A stretch of 64,000 nucleotides of DNA from Lysobacterales bacterium (GTDB lineage Bacteria; Pseudomonadota; Gammaproteobacteria; Xanthomonadales; Ahniellaceae), in the NCBI GenBank assembly GCA_016721845.1, contig JADKHK010000013.1, forward strand, positions 496,001 to 560,000. The letters run 5' to 3'. This document shows positions 6,941 through 15,573 of the stretch, piece by piece (the first letter of the stretch is position 1; the number at the start of each line of letters is the position of its first letter). Made by a program: the position numbers and the translations under genes. A model generated the notes under the pieces. It made no database searches, had not been told where the DNA came from, and saw nothing but the letters and a program-made list of their open reading frames with translations.

Positions 6941-9006
6941 GCTTTCTCGCCGAACTGCGCCGCCCGCACGTCATCCGCAGGGCCGGGTTGTACCTGGTCG
7001 GGGCGTGGTTGGTCACCCAGGTCGCGGCCACGGTGTTGCCGCTGTTCGACGCACCGGAATGGATGGCGCGCAGTGTGGTCGTGTTGCTCGCGATCGGGTT
7101 CGTGCCGGCGCTGGTCATCGCCTGGGTGTTCGAGTTGACGCCGGAAGGTTTGAAGCGCGATGCGGAAGTTGCACCTGGGCAGTCGATCGCACCACAGACC
7201 GCGCGCCGCATGGATCGCATGCTGCTGTTGGTGATGGCCTTGGCGCTCGGCTATTTCGCTTTTGACAAGTTCGTACTGTCCGCGCGTCCGCAAGCACCCG
7301 TCGCTGCGGCGGATAGCCCCGCCCTGCCAGCCGCGACGACCACAACCGGCAAGGACATCGTCCGCGGCGTCGCAGTCTTGCCGTTCGACAACTTGAGTCC
7401 GGACCCTGACAACGCCTTCTTCGCCGGTGGAATCCACGAAGAAGTGTTGACCAAGCTCTCGCGCATCGGCGAGCTGCGCGTGATTTCGCGCACCTCGATG
7501 GAACGCATCGCGAAGGAAGGGCTCGAAGTCAGCGCGATCAGCCAGCGACTCGGCGTCAGCCATGTGCTCGAAGGCAGCGTGCGCCGCGCCGGGGATCAGG
7601 TCCGGGTCACCGTGCAGCTGATCGATGCGGCGACCGACAATCATGTCTGGGCAGAGAATTACGACCGCAAGCTCGACGATGTGTTCGCGATCCAGAGCGA
7701 GATCGCCATCGCGATTGCCGGGCAACTCGAAATCTCGCTGAGCCCGAAGGTGCAAGCAAACCTGGGCGACCGGCCGACGAAAAACCAGGTGGCCTATGAT
7801 TTGTACTTGCGCGCGATTGAAGAACGCCGGGTATGGCGCGGCGCGGCCACTTTCCCGGTGATGATTGCCTTGCTCGAACCCGCAGTCGCGGCGGATCCCG
7901 ATTTCCTTCAGGCGCGCATGCGGCTGGCCGATGCCTATGGACGCATGTATTGGTTCGGCGAAGACCCGGACAACCGCTTCGTCGACCTGGCCCGCAACCT
8001 GGTCGCCGACATCGAGCAGCGCTGGCCAGGCCGCCCCGACAGTCTGCTCGCGCAAGCGCAACTGCTGTACAACGTGGACCGGAACTACGCGGCGGCGCTG
8101 GAGAAGTTCCGCGCGGCCGAAATGGAGTTGCCTGGCAACACAGAGGTGCTCCGAGGCATTTCCAGCAGCTTGAAGCGACTCGGTCGCAACGAGGAATTCC
8201 TGGTGGCTACCCGCCGCTTGCATGCGCTGGATCCGGAAGTCCCGGTGACCTACACCGAGACCATGTTCGCGCTGCATGCGCTGGGTCGCTATGACGAGGA
8301 GATCGCCCTGGGTGAACAGGCAGTACGCAAGTTTCCCGAAGACGAGTCCAATGCGTACTGGCTCGCAGCGGCGAAGTTGAACCAGCGCGGCGACATCAAC
8401 GCGATGCTGGATTACGGACGTCGCTTCAGCTCGCACTCCGAGCCCAATGCACCCGGCATGGTCGCCATGGCCCGATTCGTCACCGGCGACATCGAAGGCG
8501 CGCTCGCCGTGCGTGCCGAGCGTCGCGGCGCCAATCCGATCACGAATGCCAGACTCGATGCCGAACAAGCCGACTTGTTGCAACTGGTCGGACGAAGCAG
8601 CGAGGCGCAGGCACTCGCAGCGCGCGCCTTTGACGTGGTCAAGGCCGCGATCGCCGAGGGCCGACCGGCACCACGCGGACAGGTGGCAGCGTGGTATGCG
8701 GACGCAGGCGCCATTGCCGCGCTCGCAGGCGATCGCGAAATGGCCGCCGGCTGGGCGCGCGAGGCCAACGCCGCACCGGTTGCCAGTCTAGAAGAGCAAA
8801 CCAGGTTGGCCGAATACCTGGCCGACCTGTGGCGGTTCCTGGGCGACCCCGAAGCCGCCTGGCGCAGCAAGGCAACGACCATCGATGCGCTCAACGGTAC
8901 CCCTCGAGGCACACTGCGCGCCTTCAAGTCCTACTACGACAAGCTCTACGGCCAGTCGCCGAGCTATCGCGCATACATGGCCAGCCTCGTTGCGGAGAAG
9001 CAATGA
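6937..9006 (+). CDS. TolB-like/TPR three-pass membrane protein, copy 3
   Basis: The longest copy at 689 residues. ATG 6937 (MSFLAELRRPHVIRRAG) overlaps the stop of copy 2 and gives the family N-terminus; an in-frame ATG at 6904 is inside copy 2 and less likely. The order is anchor, TolB-like domain (VAVLPFDNLSPDPDN, FFAGGIHEEVLTKLSRI, LEGSVRR) and a long TPR region. Its anchor DNA is 98-99% identical to that of copy 4 over 172 bp while the rest differs. The C-terminus lacks the C-x9-C motif. The conserved RRRNV of other copies reads RRPHV here. Confidence 0.85.
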   Translation: MSFLAELRRPHVIRRAGLYLVGAWLVTQVAATVLPLFDAPEWMARSVVVLLAIGFVPALVIAWVFELTPEGLKRDAEVAPGQSIAPQTARRMDRMLLLVMALALGYFAFDKFVLSARPQAPVAAADSPALPAATTTTGKDIVRGVAVLPFDNLSPDPDNAFFAGGIHEEVLTKLSRIGELRVISRTSMERIAKEGLEVSAISQRLGVSHVLEGSVRRAGDQVRVTVQLIDAATDNHVWAENYDRKLDDVFAIQSEIAIAIAGQLEISLSPKVQANLGDRPTKNQVAYDLYLRAIEERRVWRGAATFPVMIALLEPAVAADPDFLQARMRLADAYGRMYWFGEDPDNRFVDLARNLVADIEQRWPGRPDSLLAQAQLLYNVDRNYAAALEKFRAAEMELPGNTEVLRGISSSLKRLGRNEEFLVATRRLHALDPEVPVTYTETMFALHALGRYDEEIALGEQAVRKFPEDESNAYWLAAAKLNQRGDINAMLDYGRRFSSHSEPNAPGMVAMARFVTGDIEGALAVRAERRGANPITNARLDAEQADLLQLVGRSSEAQALAARAFDVVKAAIAEGRPAPRGQVAAWYADAGAIAALAGDREMAAGWAREANAAPVASLEEQTRLAEYLADLWRFLGDPEAAWRSKATTIDALNGTPRGTLRAFKSYYDKLYGQSPSYRAYMASLVAEKQ
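6989..7160 (+). repeat. Near-identical anchor-coding repeat, unit A
   Basis: These 172 bp match 9055-9226 with two mismatches by eye; the first 121 bp are identical. They encode the first two membrane helices and TPEGLKR of copy 3. Flanking coding sequence is much more diverged, so this points to recent gene conversion or a segmental duplication. Confidence 0.8.
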
Positions 9007-10856
9007 GCTTCCTCGCCGAACTGCGCCGCCGCAACGTGATCCGCATGGCCGGGCTGTACCTGGTCGGGGCGTGGTTGGTCACCCAGGTCGCGGCCACGGT
9101 GTTGCCGCTGTTCGACGCACCGGAATGGATGGCGCGCAGTGTGGTCGTGTTGCTCGCGATCGGGTTCGTGCCGGCACTGGTCATCGCCTGGGTGTTCGAA
9201 TTGACGCCGGAAGGTTTGAAGCGCGACGCCGACGTCGATCCTGCGGTGTCGATCGCGCCGCAGACCGGCAAGCGCATGGACCGGATGATCGTCGCTGGCC
9301 TCGTCGCGGTGATCGCGTTGATGGCGATCGAGCGGATCTGGTTCGCACAGCCGGATGCCGCTGCGGCAGCGACATCGACGGTCGCTGCGCCGGCGCAGGT
9401 CGAAGCGACCGTGAACCCGAAATCGATCGCCGTGCTCGCGTTCGCGAACATGAGCGCCGACAAGGAAAACGAGTATTTCTCCGATGGTGTCGCGGAGGAG
9501 ATCCTGAATGCGCTGGCGCAGGTGCGCGACCTCAAGGTGGCCGGGCGCACGTCGTCGTTCTACTTCAAGGGCCGCAACGAACCGCTGTCGACGATCGGAA
9601 CTGCGCTCGGTGTCGCGCACGTGCTCGAAGGCTCGGTGCGCAAACAGGGCCAGCGCCTGCGCATCACCGCGCAGTTGATCCGCGTCAGCGACGGCTTCCA
9701 CCTGTGGTCGGAGACGTTCGATGGCAACGACGCCGACATCTTCGCGTTGCAGGAAAGCATCGCGCGGCGCGTCACCAGCGAATTGAAGGTGGCATTGAAC
9801 GCAGGACCGCAGGTTCGCCTGGTCAATGTCGGCACTGACAACGCGGATGCGTATGCGCTGTATCTGCAAGCCAGCGCCACGTTCAACCGGCGCGATTCGG
9901 CGCGCTTCCCCGAGGCCATGGCGCAACTCGAACAAGCCACCACGCTCGACCCGGACTTCGCCCGCGCCTACGCTCGCCTGGCGTCCTTGTACGGGGTGGC
10001 GCTGAATTCCGACACCGTGGCGTTCGAAGCGGCCCTCGACGCTGTCGAGGAATTCGCCGGGCGCGCGTCGCAACTCGACCCGTCGCTTGGCGAACCGCAC
10101 GCGGCGCTCGGTCTGAAGTATCGGTACCAGCGCAAGCTTCGCGAAGGCGGCGCCGCCTTCAAGCGCGCACTGGCACTGGAGCCGGACGACGTGACCGCGA
10201 ATTTCTGGTGGGCGATCACGCTGACGCAATCCGGTTATCGGACGCAGGGCATTGCCGCGCTCGACCGCACCTTGCAGCTCGACCCGCTGCTGCCCAATGC
10301 GTTGTTTTGGCGTGCAAGAGAGCATCTGGCCGACGGCGAACTCGCGCAGGCCGAACGTCTGTTGCGCCGCGCGGCCGAAGGCGGACATTCATTTGTCGGC
10401 ATGGCCCAGTGGCAACTCGAGCGCGCGCGCGGCAATACCGCGGCGGCCATCGCCGCCATGGCGGACGGCCTCGAATACTTTTCGAGTGCGTATCCGGCCG
10501 GGACAACACAGTTGTTCGCGCGCGCCTGCTTCGGCGACGCCGAGGCCAAGTCCCAGGCGCTTGCCCGGATCGATGCCCATCTCGCGACCCGACCGTCGCA
10601 CATCAGCGGTGTCTCGGCGTACTTCCTGATCCATGCGGGCGAACCCGCGCGCGCCCTTGCGCTGCTGCAGGATCGACCGACCACCAACGACGGCCTGGTC
10701 ATGGGTGAATTGTTCGGTGCACCGTTGGCGGAGGTCCGGCGACTGCCCGAATTCGCCGAGTTCTTGCGCCGGTTTGGCCTAGCCTCGTATTGGGACGAGG
10801 TCGGCCCGCCGGATCAATGCCACAAGGATGCACGGGGCGACTATGTCTGCGAGTGA
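9003..10856 (+). CDS. TolB-like/TPR three-pass membrane protein, copy 4
   Basis: 617 residues from ATG 9003, which overlaps the stop of copy 3. The shared anchor is followed by a third helix different from copy 3 (about 96-112), a TolB-like domain (KSIAVLAFANMSADKEN, YFSDGVAEEILNALAQV, LEGSVRK, ITAQLIRVSDG) and TPR repeats with clear units such as ALALEPDDVTANFWWAITL. The C-terminus ends YWDEVGPPDQC-x9-CE, close to copy 5. Copies 4 and 5 resemble each other along their whole C-terminal half (both have YLQASxxFNRRD), so they form one subgroup. Confidence 0.85.
   Translation: MSFLAELRRRNVIRMAGLYLVGAWLVTQVAATVLPLFDAPEWMARSVVVLLAIGFVPALVIAWVFELTPEGLKRDADVDPAVSIAPQTGKRMDRMIVAGLVAVIALMAIERIWFAQPDAAAAATSTVAAPAQVEATVNPKSIAVLAFANMSADKENEYFSDGVAEEILNALAQVRDLKVAGRTSSFYFKGRNEPLSTIGTALGVAHVLEGSVRKQGQRLRITAQLIRVSDGFHLWSETFDGNDADIFALQESIARRVTSELKVALNAGPQVRLVNVGTDNADAYALYLQASATFNRRDSARFPEAMAQLEQATTLDPDFARAYARLASLYGVALNSDTVAFEAALDAVEEFAGRASQLDPSLGEPHAALGLKYRYQRKLREGGAAFKRALALEPDDVTANFWWAITLTQSGYRTQGIAALDRTLQLDPLLPNALFWRAREHLADGELAQAERLLRRAAEGGHSFVGMAQWQLERARGNTAAAIAAMADGLEYFSSAYPAGTTQLFARACFGDAEAKSQALARIDAHLATRPSHISGVSAYFLIHAGEPARALALLQDRPTTNDGLVMGELFGAPLAEVRRLPEFAEFLRRFGLASYWDEVGPPDQCHKDARGDYVCE
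9055..9226 (+). repeat. Near-identical anchor-coding repeat, unit B
   Basis: Partner of the repeat at 6989-7160, at a constant offset of 2066 bp, with mismatches at 9176 and 9200. It encodes the first two membrane helices of copy 4. Confidence 0.8.
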
Positions 10857-11244
10857 CGCCAATTTGAGCGACTCGTCCTGCAACGTCGATACCGCGCTGA
10901 TTGAAGCCATGCGCGCGACGCCGGACGCCCCGAAGGGCGATGCCGGCGGCATCGGCCTGCCGGCACTCGCCTATGCCAATGCCGGCGAGAAGGACGAAGC
11001 GCGCGAACTGCTGGAGGAGTTGCTCGATCGCGATGCGCGTGGCGAGCATGTCGTCGAGTACCGCATCGCCGCCGTCTACGAAGTCCTCGGCGAGCGCGAC
11101 CTCGCGCTGCATGGGTTGGAAACGTCCGTCGACGACCGCGGCGGCATCAATGAATGGTTGCGCTGGCTGAATCGCGACCCGGTCTGGACGGCGATGCTCG
11201 GGGATCGCCGTTTCAAGGACATCCAACGACGTGCAGGCTGGTAA
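10843..11244 (+). CDS. Orphan C-terminal TPR fragment, small helical protein
   Basis: A 133-residue ORF starting inside the last codons of copy 4 (14-base overlap); ATG 10828 in the same frame is an alternative. It has no anchor and no TolB-like domain. LPALAYANAGEKDEARELLEELL and VYEVLGERDLALHGLE look like two TPR units. The end (WLRWLNRDPVWTAMLGDRRFKDIQRRAGW) is the typical C-terminus of TolB-like/TPR proteins. It is therefore either a free-standing TPR protein or the leftover 3' end of a lost paralogue. Confidence 0.65.
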   Translation: MSASDANLSDSSCNVDTALIEAMRATPDAPKGDAGGIGLPALAYANAGEKDEARELLEELLDRDARGEHVVEYRIAAVYEVLGERDLALHGLETSVDDRGGINEWLRWLNRDPVWTAMLGDRRFKDIQRRAGW

Positions 11245-11288
11245 AAGATGACACCCGGATTGATCGCCATCTGCGAGACCTTCACCCG

Positions 11289-13148
11289 ATGAGTCTTTTC
11301 GCCGAACTCAAGCGTCGCAACGTCATCCGCATGGCCGGGCTGTATCTGGTCGGGGCGTGGCTGATCGTGCAGGTGGCGGCGACGTTGCTGCCGGTGTTCG
11401 AGGCGCCGGGCTGGGTGATGAAGTCGCTGGTCGCGTTGCTGGCGATCGGCTTCGTCGCGGCGCTGGTGTTCGCTTGGGTGTTCGAACTCACGCCGGACGG
11501 CTTGAAGCGCGACGCCGAGGTCGCGCCGGAGCAATCCATCGCGCCACAAACCGCACGGCGAATGGATCGCATGCTGTTGCTGGTGATGACGCTGGCGCTC
11601 GGCTACTTCGCATTCGACAAGTTCGTGCTTGCGCCGCAGCGCGAACCGGCGAGTGGGACCGCGGCCGCGCAGGGGGGCGACACGAAATCGGCGGCGGCCG
11701 ACGAGAAATCGATCGCGGTGCTGCCCTTCGACGATCTCAGCCCGGAGAAGAATCAAGGCTACTTCTCCGACGGCATTGCCGAGGAACTGCTGAATGCGTT
11801 GGCACAAGTGCAGGGACTGAAGGTCGCAGGGCGTGCGTCGTCGTCGTATTACAAGGACCGCAGCACGTCGTTGGCCGACATCGGACAGGCACTCGCGGTC
11901 GCAACGGTGCTCGAAGGTGCGGTGCGCAAGCAGGGAGACCGCGTCCGCATCAGCGCGCGCCTGACCCGGATCCGTGACAGCCAGCTGCTGTGGTCCGAGA
12001 ACTACGATGGCGACCTGCAGGATGTCTTTGCGCTGCAGGAGCGTATCGCCCGCAGCATCGCCGAGCGCATGCGGCTGTTGCTCAGCGATCGCCAGAACAC
12101 GCAACTGGTCGACGCCGGCACCACGAATCCCGAGGCCTACCAGCTGTACCTGCAGGCGAGTTCGATTTTCAATCGGCGCGACCGCACCCGCTTCGTCGAT
12201 GCCATAGCCGCCCTGAAGCGCGCGGTGGAACTCGATCCGAAGTACGCGCGTGCATTCGCGCGGCTGGCGTCGATGCACGTAGTCCTCGCGTCCTACACCG
12301 ACGCGGATCTGAACGAAGCACATGCCCAGGTCATGCGTTATGCCGCCGAGGCGCTGGCACTCGATGCGGCGATGGCGGAGGCATGGGCCGCGCGCGGCGC
12401 GACGCTGGACAAGTTTTCCGACACGCTGGTGGAGAGCCGCGACGCCTTCGAGCAGGCGATGCGGATCAACCCGAACGACCCCACGGCCAGCTTCTGGTAC
12501 GGGCTCAACTTGCTGACCAAGGGCTATCGCCGCCAAGGCACGGCGCAGGTCGAGCATGCGCTGGCGCTCGATCCGATGATGCCCAATGTCCTGCGCTGGC
12601 GCGGCATGTTGTATCTGCAGGACGGGGACATCGCGCTCGCCGAACCGCTGTTGCAGCGCGCCTACGACCTCGGCCTCGCGAATACCGCGAACGCGCTGTC
12701 GGAAATCGCGATGCTGCACGGCGATGCCGCGACCTCCGAGCGCCTGTGGGTCGCCGGCAGCATGGGGCTCGATTACGGCATGAGCTCGGAGGAATTGCTG
12801 GCCGTGCACCGCGGCGTGTTCGGCGATGCCGCGGCCAGGCAAGCCGGCGTCGAGGCGCTGCAGCCCGTGCTTGCACGGATGGGATCGAAGAAAGCACTGC
12901 CGACCCTGCCGCTGTACCTGTTTCGACTGGGTGCACCGGCCCAGGGACTCGACGTCATCCGTCATCGCGAAATGGGCGAGCGCATCGACTCGATGATCTG
13001 GATCTGGACGCGCCAGGGCGCGCCGATCCGCGCCTTGCCCGAATTCGCCGATTTCCTGAGAGCCTTCCACCTGCCTGAACTCTGGGACAAATATGGGACG
13101 CCCGACCTGTGCCGGAAAGCAGCGAACGGCGAATGGTCCTGCGAATGA
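11289..13148 (+). CDS. TolB-like/TPR three-pass membrane protein, copy 5
   Basis: 619 residues starting MSLFAELKRRNVIR. This is the only copy not overlapping its predecessor (44-base gap). Its anchor resembles that of copy 1 (three helices, TPDGLKRD, APQTARRMDR), while its TolB-like domain (KSIAVLPFDDLSPEKNQ, YFSDGIAEELLNALAQV) and TPR tail resemble copy 4. It ends LWDKYGTPDLC-x9-CE, the paired-cysteine motif. A hairpin that can act as terminator lies just downstream, so this is probably the last gene of the array. Confidence 0.87.
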   Translation: MSLFAELKRRNVIRMAGLYLVGAWLIVQVAATLLPVFEAPGWVMKSLVALLAIGFVAALVFAWVFELTPDGLKRDAEVAPEQSIAPQTARRMDRMLLLVMTLALGYFAFDKFVLAPQREPASGTAAAQGGDTKSAAADEKSIAVLPFDDLSPEKNQGYFSDGIAEELLNALAQVQGLKVAGRASSSYYKDRSTSLADIGQALAVATVLEGAVRKQGDRVRISARLTRIRDSQLLWSENYDGDLQDVFALQERIARSIAERMRLLLSDRQNTQLVDAGTTNPEAYQLYLQASSIFNRRDRTRFVDAIAALKRAVELDPKYARAFARLASMHVVLASYTDADLNEAHAQVMRYAAEALALDAAMAEAWAARGATLDKFSDTLVESRDAFEQAMRINPNDPTASFWYGLNLLTKGYRRQGTAQVEHALALDPMMPNVLRWRGMLYLQDGDIALAEPLLQRAYDLGLANTANALSEIAMLHGDAATSERLWVAGSMGLDYGMSSEELLAVHRGVFGDAAARQAGVEALQPVLARMGSKKALPTLPLYLFRLGAPAQGLDVIRHREMGERIDSMIWIWTRQGAPIRALPEFADFLRAFHLPELWDKYGTPDLCRKAANGEWSCE

Positions 13149-13166
13149 ATCGACGAACCGAAAATG

Positions 13167-13193
13167 ACGAACCCGGCGCAGGGCCGGGTTCGT
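13167..13193. terminator. Hairpin between converging genes
   Basis: An 11-bp perfect stem (13167-13177 with 13183-13193, core GAACCCGGC/GCCGGGTTC) with a 5-base loop lies between the convergent ends of copy 5 and the anti-sigma-like gene. There is no strong T-run on either side, so it may be a weak or bidirectional terminator. Confidence 0.6.
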
Positions 13194-13216
13194 GACTGCG
13201 GAGCATTGCACCGGGA

Positions 13217-13707
13217 TCAGCTGTCGAAACCGCCGCCGAACAGTTCGTCGCTGTCGTCGTTGTGGGCGACCGAATCATCGAAGTCGCCACCGAACACCAC
13301 GTCGTCGGTCGCTAGTTGCGGCATCGGCACCATGTGCGGCGCGAGCGCGGGTTCGCTGATGCGCCAGGCGGCCACGGCCAGCAGCGAGATCGCGCAGGCT
13401 GCGAAGACCGGCGGCAAGGTCGCGACCTTGAACCATTCGGCGAGACGCTCACCCAGACTCGGGCGGCGCAGCACCGACAGATCATCAGCCAGGGCCTGTG
13501 ACCAGTCCGACGTCGCCATGGCGACACGCGCTGCGATCGCCTGTTCCGACGACGCGGCCAGGCCGGTGACAACCGCTTCCTGGCGCGCACCCAAGGACTC
13601 GCCGTTGGCCAAGGCCAGCAGTTCGTCGGTGCTCACCCGCAAGTCGGCGTCCGGGGCAGGGCGCGGGTCGCATCGCGGTACAGGGTCTTCAGATTGAGCT
13701 TGTTCAT
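13217..13707 (-). CDS. Anti-sigma-like membrane protein, apparently frameshifted
   Basis: The open frame to 13642 (141 residues if started at a TTG) has no ATG start. An ATG at 13707, two bases after the sigma-factor stop, opens MNKLNLKTLYRDATRALP, then hits a stop at 13633. Adding one C to the four-C run at 13653-13656 joins the frames as ...ALPPDADLRVSTDELLAL. The joined protein would be about 163 residues: a helical N-terminus, one membrane helix (VFAACAISLLAVAAWRI) and an acidic periplasmic tail rich in D, G and F. Position and topology fit an anti-sigma factor for the adjacent sigma factor, but no known anti-sigma domain was recognised. It may be a real mutation or a homopolymer sequencing error. 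Confidence 0.6.
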
Positions 13708-13709
13708 CG

Positions 13710-14243
13710 TCAGTCCTCGATCACGTCCGCGCCGAGTTCGCGCAGTCGGGTTTTCAGTTCCTCGATGCCGCGGTAGCACAATTGCTGTGCCGCCGTGACA
13801 CTGGCGCCGGTCATCCGGGCCACTTCGTCTGCGGTGAAGCCCTGCAGGGCCAGCTGGACCGGGAGCCGCCGGCGTTCCGGCAATTCCGCGATGCAGCGCA
13901 GCAGCAGGTCCGACCATTGGCCCCGACCGGCCTGCGCTTCCGGCCGCAAGGGACTGGAAACGCTGGGATCGAAGCCGGCCTCGTCCTTGTCCTCGATCGA
14001 TTCGGCGTGCCGGACCTGGGCCCGGCGTACCGCATCGACCACGGTCGTGACGACCACCTTCTGGATATAAGACGCAGCGGCGACCAGATTCTTGTCACTC
14101 TCCAGCGCTTTCCACAGTTTGATACGGACTTCCTGCTCGATATCGTCCGGGTCCAGGCCCTGGTCGCGGCTGCAATGCACCTCGATCAGCACGCGCAGGC
14201 GCTTGCCGTGTTTCTCCAGCAGGGCCTTGAGGGCATCACTCAT
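13710..14243 (-). CDS. ECF-like RNA polymerase sigma factor
   Basis: A 177-residue protein starting MSDALKALLEKHG; ATG 14243 overlaps the hutG stop (ATGA). Residues 31-75 (DPDDIEQEVRIKLWKALES... to VVDAVRRAQ) match sigma region 2 (core binding, -10 recognition). Residues 115-165 (LRCIAELPERRRLPVQLAL, FTADEVARMTGASVTAAQQL) match region 4, including its helix-turn-helix. There is no region 3, which fits the ECF type. It probably controls its own operon and an unknown regulon together with the membrane protein encoded next. Confidence 0.85.
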   Translation of the reverse strand: MSDALKALLEKHGKRLRVLIEVHCSRDQGLDPDDIEQEVRIKLWKALESDKNLVAAASYIQKVVVTTVVDAVRRAQVRHAESIEDKDEAGFDPSVSSPLRPEAQAGRGQWSDLLLRCIAELPERRRLPVQLALQGFTADEVARMTGASVTAAQQLCYRGIEELKTRLRELGADVIED

Positions 14244-15019
14244 GCCAGGGCGGCGGCCAGCAGGGCGCGCAGGACCGGCTGGACCTGTCCGGCTAGATCG
14301 TTCCGATAGGCGAAGCTGTCCTCGTCCATGTAGCAACTTTGCGCCATTTCGAGTTGCACGGCTTCGATGCCGCGCGCCGGATCGGCGTAATGACGGGTGA
14401 TGTAGCCGCCCTTGAAGCGGCCGTTGATCACGTGCGTGTGGCGTGACTGGCCATCGAGCACCGTGCGCAGGCGCGCGGTCAGGGCAGGGCTGGCGGACGC
14501 GCCATCGGCGGTTCCGATGTTGAGATCCGACAGACGGCCATCAAAGAACATCGGCACGACGGATCGGATCGAATGCGCCTCCCACAGGATGACGCGGCCG
14601 TGTTTGGCATGGACGCGTGCGATCTCGGCCGTCAGTGCGTCGTGGTAGGGACGCCAATAGGTCTCGACACGCGCCTGGATCTCGTCCGCATCGGGTTCGA
14701 GGCCCGCGCGATAGACCGGTTCGCCGTCAAACCGGAGCGTCGGCACCAGGCCGGTTTCGCGCCGACCGGGATACAGCGCGATGCCATCCGGCGGTCGATT
14801 CAGATCGACGACGTAGCGCGAATGCGAGGGCACCAGCATCGATGCACCGAGCTCATCGCGCGCGAATTCGTACAGTTGGCTGATATGCCAGTCGGTATCC
14901 GGCGCGACTCGCGCGCGTGCCGTCATGCGCGCAGCCATCGCGTCCGGGATGAAGCTGCCGTCATGCGGGCAACTGATGATCAGCGGCGAGTGGCCGCGAT
15001 GCAGGGTGACGATCTCCAT
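14240..15019 (-). CDS. hutG: N-formylglutamate deformylase (HutG-type)
   Basis: 259 residues from ATG 15019 (MEIVTLHRGHSPL); in-frame ATGs at 15028 and 15040 are possible and no clear ribosome site decides. The family hydrolyses N-formyl-L-glutamate to glutamate and formate, the last step of one histidine-degradation route. Family motifs are visible: SCPHDGSFIP near residue 20, DLNRPPDG near 70, a central WEAHSIRS and GGYITRHY near the end. No other hut genes are in the window. The stop overlaps the sigma-factor start, an unusual partner. It could also act on another N-formyl or N-acyl substrate. Confidence 0.8.
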   Translation of the reverse strand: MEIVTLHRGHSPLIISCPHDGSFIPDAMAARMTARARVAPDTDWHISQLYEFARDELGASMLVPSHSRYVVDLNRPPDGIALYPGRRETGLVPTLRFDGEPVYRAGLEPDADEIQARVETYWRPYHDALTAEIARVHAKHGRVILWEAHSIRSVVPMFFDGRLSDLNIGTADGASASPALTARLRTVLDGQSRHTHVINGRFKGGYITRHYADPARGIEAVQLEMAQSCYMDEDSFAYRNDLAGQVQPVLRALLAAALA

Positions 15020-15040
15020 GCCGGACATTGTCGCAACCAC

Positions 15041-15511
15041 TCAGCCGGCGCGCACCATGATCGTCAATCCCTTGAGGAAATTGCGCAGGATCTGGTCGCC
15101 GCAGGCGCGATAGTTGCGGTGGTCGGCTTGACGGAAGAAGGCCGATAGTTCGGGCTTCGACACCGGGAAGCCGACCTCCTCGAAGGCCTGGTGCATGTCC
15201 GCGTCCTGCAGTTCGAATGCGACCCGGAGCTTCTTCAGCACGATGTTGTTGGTGATGCGCTTCTCGACCGGACGCGGTGCTTGGCCGGGCGCTGGACCGC
15301 GGCGATGGATGACCAGTCCATCGAGGAAATGGGCGAGCACGGCATCGCTGCATTCGACAAAGCCGGGCTCGTCTTCCTTGCTCAGGAATGCTTGCACCTC
15401 GGTCTTGTCGAGGGCGAGATCGGGCTTGGACAGCCGGGCGATGTCGATCACGTGCTGGTCGCTCAGGTCGAGCATGTAGCGGATGCTGCGCAGTACGTCG
15501 TTGTGGATCAT
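15041..15511 (-). CDS. yehS: DUF1456 family protein (YehS-like)
   Basis: 156 residues, the usual length of YehS. Two copies of the DUF1456 unit are visible: residues 1-70 (NDVLRSIRYMLDLSDQHVIDI, then a hydrophobic AVLAHFLDGLVIHRRG) and residues 85-156 (NNIVLKKLRVAFELQDADM, ending ILRNFLKGLTI). The protein is likely cytoplasmic with no known biochemical role. It lies 21 bases upstream of the hutG start region and may be cotranscribed with hutG and the sigma factor. Confidence 0.85.
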   Translation of the reverse strand: MIHNDVLRSIRYMLDLSDQHVIDIARLSKPDLALDKTEVQAFLSKEDEPGFVECSDAVLAHFLDGLVIHRRGPAPGQAPRPVEKRITNNIVLKKLRVAFELQDADMHQAFEEVGFPVSKPELSAFFRQADHRNYRACGDQILRNFLKGLTIMVRAG

Positions 15512-15573
15512 GCGGATTCCGGAAGGGTCAATGCGTCATCGTAGCGGATGCGTTGCGCATCGCTCCGGCCGGC

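Noticed and set aside
15545..15565. Hairpin GATGCG-TTG-CGCATC after the DUF1456 start as a dadA-side regulatory site
   Set aside because: Short stem, no T-run and common by chance in high-GC sequence.
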